Below are positions 62,016-64,000 of a stretch of 64,000 nt of DNA, piece by piece. Numbering within the stretch: the first letter of the stretch is position 1; the number at the start of each line of letters is the position of its first letter. Made by a program: the position numbers and the translations under genes. The DNA is from Flavobacterium weaverense (GTDB taxonomy: Bacteria > Bacteroidota > Bacteroidia > Flavobacteriales > Flavobacteriaceae). The notes under the pieces are model-generated. The model was given only the letters and a program-made list of their open reading frames with translations, had not been told where the DNA came from and did not search any database. The DNA lies in assembly GCF_003688495.1 (NCBI RefSeq), contig NZ_REFH01000007.1:620001-684000 (forward strand). Direction: 5' to 3'.

Positions 62016-62582
62016 TTATTTTCTAATAATCTTCACTTGATTATCTAAAGAAAGTTTAATGATTGTCGAAGGTTTCCCAGCAATTTTATCACGATGCAAA
62101 TTTACAACATAGTCCACGCCTTTTATAATCTCGGCACTAATTTCTTTGAAACTTTTTGGTGTTGGTTGTCCCGAAATATTTGCAGAAGTAGATACTAGTG
62201 GCTTCTTCATTTTTTCCAATAGTTTAAAACAAAATTGTTCTTTTACTATTCGAATTCCTAATGTTTGATCAGAAGCAATCAAATTTGCAGCTACATTTTT
62301 TGGTTTATCAAGAACTAAAGTGGTTGGATACTCCGATAATTCAAGTATTTGCCATGCAACTTCAGGAATATCTGCAAATACATTGTGCATCATTCGATCA
62401 CCATTCATAAGAACGATCATACTTTGTTCTTCGGCTCTTTTCTTCAATTTATAAATTTTTGCCACAGCCTCTGGATTTGTAGCATCGCAACCAATACCCC
62501 AAACAGTGTCAGTAGGATATAATATAATCCCACCTTCTTTTATGATGTCGTAGGCATTTTGTATTTCTTCATTTATATTCAT
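62016..62582 (-). CDS. tsaC: L-threonylcarbamoyladenylate synthase (TsaC/Sua5/YrdC)
   Basis: 188 residues, the short YrdC-only form without the Sua5 C-terminal domain. Motifs: LYPTDTVWGIGCDA, KIYKLKKRAEEQSMIVL, PTTLVLDKPKNV and VSTSANISGQPTP. It makes threonylcarbamoyl-AMP from threonine, bicarbonate and ATP for the t6A modification of ANN-decoding tRNAs. It is on the same strand as cca, another tRNA-maturation gene, but separated from it by the repeat-like region. Confidence 0.93.
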   Translation of the reverse strand: MNINEEIQNAYDIIKEGGIILYPTDTVWGIGCDATNPEAVAKIYKLKKRAEEQSMIVLMNGDRMMHNVFADIPEVAWQILELSEYPTTLVLDKPKNVAANLIASDQTLGIRIVKEQFCFKLLEKMKKPLVSTSANISGQPTPKSFKEISAEIIKGVDYVVNLHRDKIAGKPSTIIKLSLDNQVKIIRK

Positions 62583-62748
62583 ATCATCAAAATAGATTTA
62601 ATGCAAAAATACTATTCTAGTTGGTATATGAGTTAAATTTAATTCTGAATAAAAGCATTTTTACTAAATATAAAGTTATTTTTGCTTTTACAGGCTGATT
62701 TAGGTAAGCAATTTACATTACACCTTATTAAATTTTAATTTTTTTCAC

Positions 62749-63549
62749 ATGTTTGCAACGACATTTAAGTATCTATACATAAGATTTTGTTTTTATTACA
62801 GTAAATTTCTTAGTATTGATTATCAGATTTTAACTTTAGAGCAATCAAAAAAAATCCCAATAATTATAATTAGCTTTAATCAGCTGGAATACTTAAAAAA
62901 ATTAGTCAATTTTTTAAGCTTGAAGGGATTTACAAATATTATTATTATAGATAATAATTCAAATTATGAGCCTTTGCTATCTTATTTTTCTTCAATTGAA
63001 GGAAAGATAAGCATTCACAGATTACATAAAAATTACGGACATTTAGTTTTCTGGAAAAGAATGGATTTATTCGTTAAATATGCTGCAGGATATTACGTTA
63101 TAACAGATTCAGATGTAGTGCCTCTATCTATTACGCCTCATGATTTTTTAATTAAATTTCAGGGCCTTCTTTTAAAATATCCAAAAAAAATGAAAGTTGG
63201 CTTTGGCCTAAAAATTGATGACATACCTAGTTCTAATCCGTTAAAACAAAAAGTGATAAATTGGGAATCAAAGTTTTGGGAAAAAAGAATTACGGACGAA
63301 GCTTTTGATGCGGATATAGATACAACTTTTGCATTATACAAACCATTTTATCATAGAAAAAACAAGAAATTTAAAACTGCTCTAAGAACTTGTGCGCCAT
63401 ATTTAGCTCAGCATGGTGGATGGTATTTTGATATTGAAAATCTTACCGAAGAGCAGAAATTTTATTTTAAAACTGCCAACGATTCAAGTTCATGGAAAGT
63501 TAATGAAAAAGGCGAACTTTTAAATAAAGACTATGACGGTAAATATTAA
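62749..63549 (+). CDS. GT-A glycosyltransferase-like protein
   Basis: 266 residues. A family-2-like fold: IPIIIISFNQLEYLKKLVNF, then IIIIDNNSN and, after a short insert, YVITDSDVVPL, where DSD is the metal-binding DxD. HGGWYFDIENLTEEQKFYF near the end is a recognisable C-terminal block of such transferases. The acceptor is unknown. The next gene is also of glycosyltransferase type and begins 35 bp downstream, so this looks like the start of a polysaccharide or glycan locus continuing beyond the window. Confidence 0.85.
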   Translation: MFATTFKYLYIRFCFYYSKFLSIDYQILTLEQSKKIPIIIISFNQLEYLKKLVNFLSLKGFTNIIIIDNNSNYEPLLSYFSSIEGKISIHRLHKNYGHLVFWKRMDLFVKYAAGYYVITDSDVVPLSITPHDFLIKFQGLLLKYPKKMKVGFGLKIDDIPSSNPLKQKVINWESKFWEKRITDEAFDADIDTTFALYKPFYHRKNKKFKTALRTCAPYLAQHGGWYFDIENLTEEQKFYFKTANDSSSWKVNEKGELLNKDYDGKY

Positions 63550-63583
63550 TCATTTTCCCTCAAATAAATAAAATATATAAAAA

Positions 63584-64000
63584 TTGAAGACTTCAGTAAA
63601 AATTATAATTCCTGTTTATAAGACGTTTTTTGGTGAGTTAGAAGAAAAGTCCTTGGTACAGTGCTTAAAAGTTCTGAAAGATTATCAAGTAGTTCTTGTG
63701 CAACCTGAAGGATTAGATACGAGCTATATTACACAAAAATATCGAACGATAGAAGTCGAAAGTTTCTCTGTAAACTATTTTAAGAATCTAGATGGTTATA
63801 ATAAATTATTATTATCTGCTGAGTTTTACCATCGCTTTATAACTTCTAAATTTATTTTAGTACATCAGTTAGATGCTTTCGTTTTTAAAGATGAGTTAAA
63901 GGAATGGTGTGAAAAAGGATATGATTACATTGGTGCGCCATGGATTGCTACTAAGGAAAATTTTGTAATAATTCAGATTAATAAGTTTTTGAAAATTTTC
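63584..64000 (+). CDS. DUF5672-family glycosyltransferase-like protein, 3' partial
   Basis: 139 codons from TTG 63584 to the window end, open throughout. The translation starts MKTSVKIIIPVYKTFFGELE and contains LLLSAEFYHRF, ILVHQLDAFVF and YDYIGAPWIA, hallmarks I associate with the DUF5672 family found in glycan loci. TTG is chosen because it directly precedes the conserved opening. It is 34 bp after the glycosyltransferase gene. Confidence 0.78.
   Translation, partial: MKTSVKIIIPVYKTFFGELEEKSLVQCLKVLKDYQVVLVQPEGLDTSYITQKYRTIEVESFSVNYFKNLDGYNKLLLSAEFYHRFITSKFILVHQLDAFVFKDELKEWCEKGYDYIGAPWIATKENFVIIQINKFLKIF

Noticed and set aside
1..64000. CRISPR array, prophage or integron
   Set aside because: No regularly spaced direct repeats, Cas proteins, integrases or phage structural genes were seen; the only tandem repeat lies inside a coding gene.

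Overview
The window looks like a chromosomal segment of a Flavobacterium-like member of the Bacteroidota. The evidence is low GC content, promoters with a TAnnTTTG -7 box and no Shine-Dalgarno-type leaders, two surface proteins ending in a type IX secretion (T9SS) type B sorting domain, the short eukaryote/archaeal-like ProS, and several proteins found mainly in Flavobacteriaceae (2TM-domain histidine kinase, choice-of-anchor L protein, HD-DUF5706 fusion). No phage, insertion sequence, integrase or CRISPR array was seen, and most genes are core or family-typical.

Layout. 1-10.5 kb (+): a 5'-truncated B12-binding radical SAM protein, an acyl-CoA carboxylase set (biotin carrier, biotin carboxylase, carboxyltransferase), an aldo/keto reductase, a hybrid histidine kinase and an aldehyde dehydrogenase. 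10.5-16.3 kb (-): a peptidoglycan amidase lipoprotein, a small secreted protein, rimO, a FadL-like outer-membrane protein and a repeat-rich lipoprotein. 16.4-18.6 kb (+): proS, three tRNA-Glu genes and rpsT. 18.6-20.8 kb (-): a PAS histidine kinase with its receiver. 20.9-22.7 kb (+): typA. 23-37 kb (-): a 1708-residue T9SS type B protein, a second T9SS type B gene broken by two frameshifts, an ABC exporter, and two tandem PAS-kinase/receiver pairs that are clear duplicates.

37.4-48 kb is the most unusual part. It holds an unrecognised 355-residue protein with kinase-like motifs, a beta-propeller lipoprotein, and a 1245-residue protein joining a calcineurin-type phosphoesterase, a HipA/Fam20-like kinase-type domain and an Omp85-type outer-membrane barrel behind a lipobox. 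Only 25 bp away and divergent is an HD phosphohydrolase fused to the Pycsar-effector (DUF5706) membrane domain; a GAF protein with an unknown C-terminal half and a nucleoid-associated protein follow.

48-64 kb: a pRiA4b ORF-3-like protein, ClC and HPP membrane proteins, a sugar O-acetyltransferase, a TonB-dependent receptor followed by a co-directional signalling set (tetratricopeptide-like secreted protein, LytS-type kinase, 2TM protein, LytTR regulator), CsbD, a CDP-alcohol phosphatidyltransferase, heme A synthase, CCA-adding enzyme, TsaC/Sua5, and two glycosyltransferase-type genes, the last running off the window. Several structured intergenic repeats (near 2.2, 22.9, 48.1 and 61.9 kb) look like dispersed elements. 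All family assignments come from reading motifs; no database search was run.
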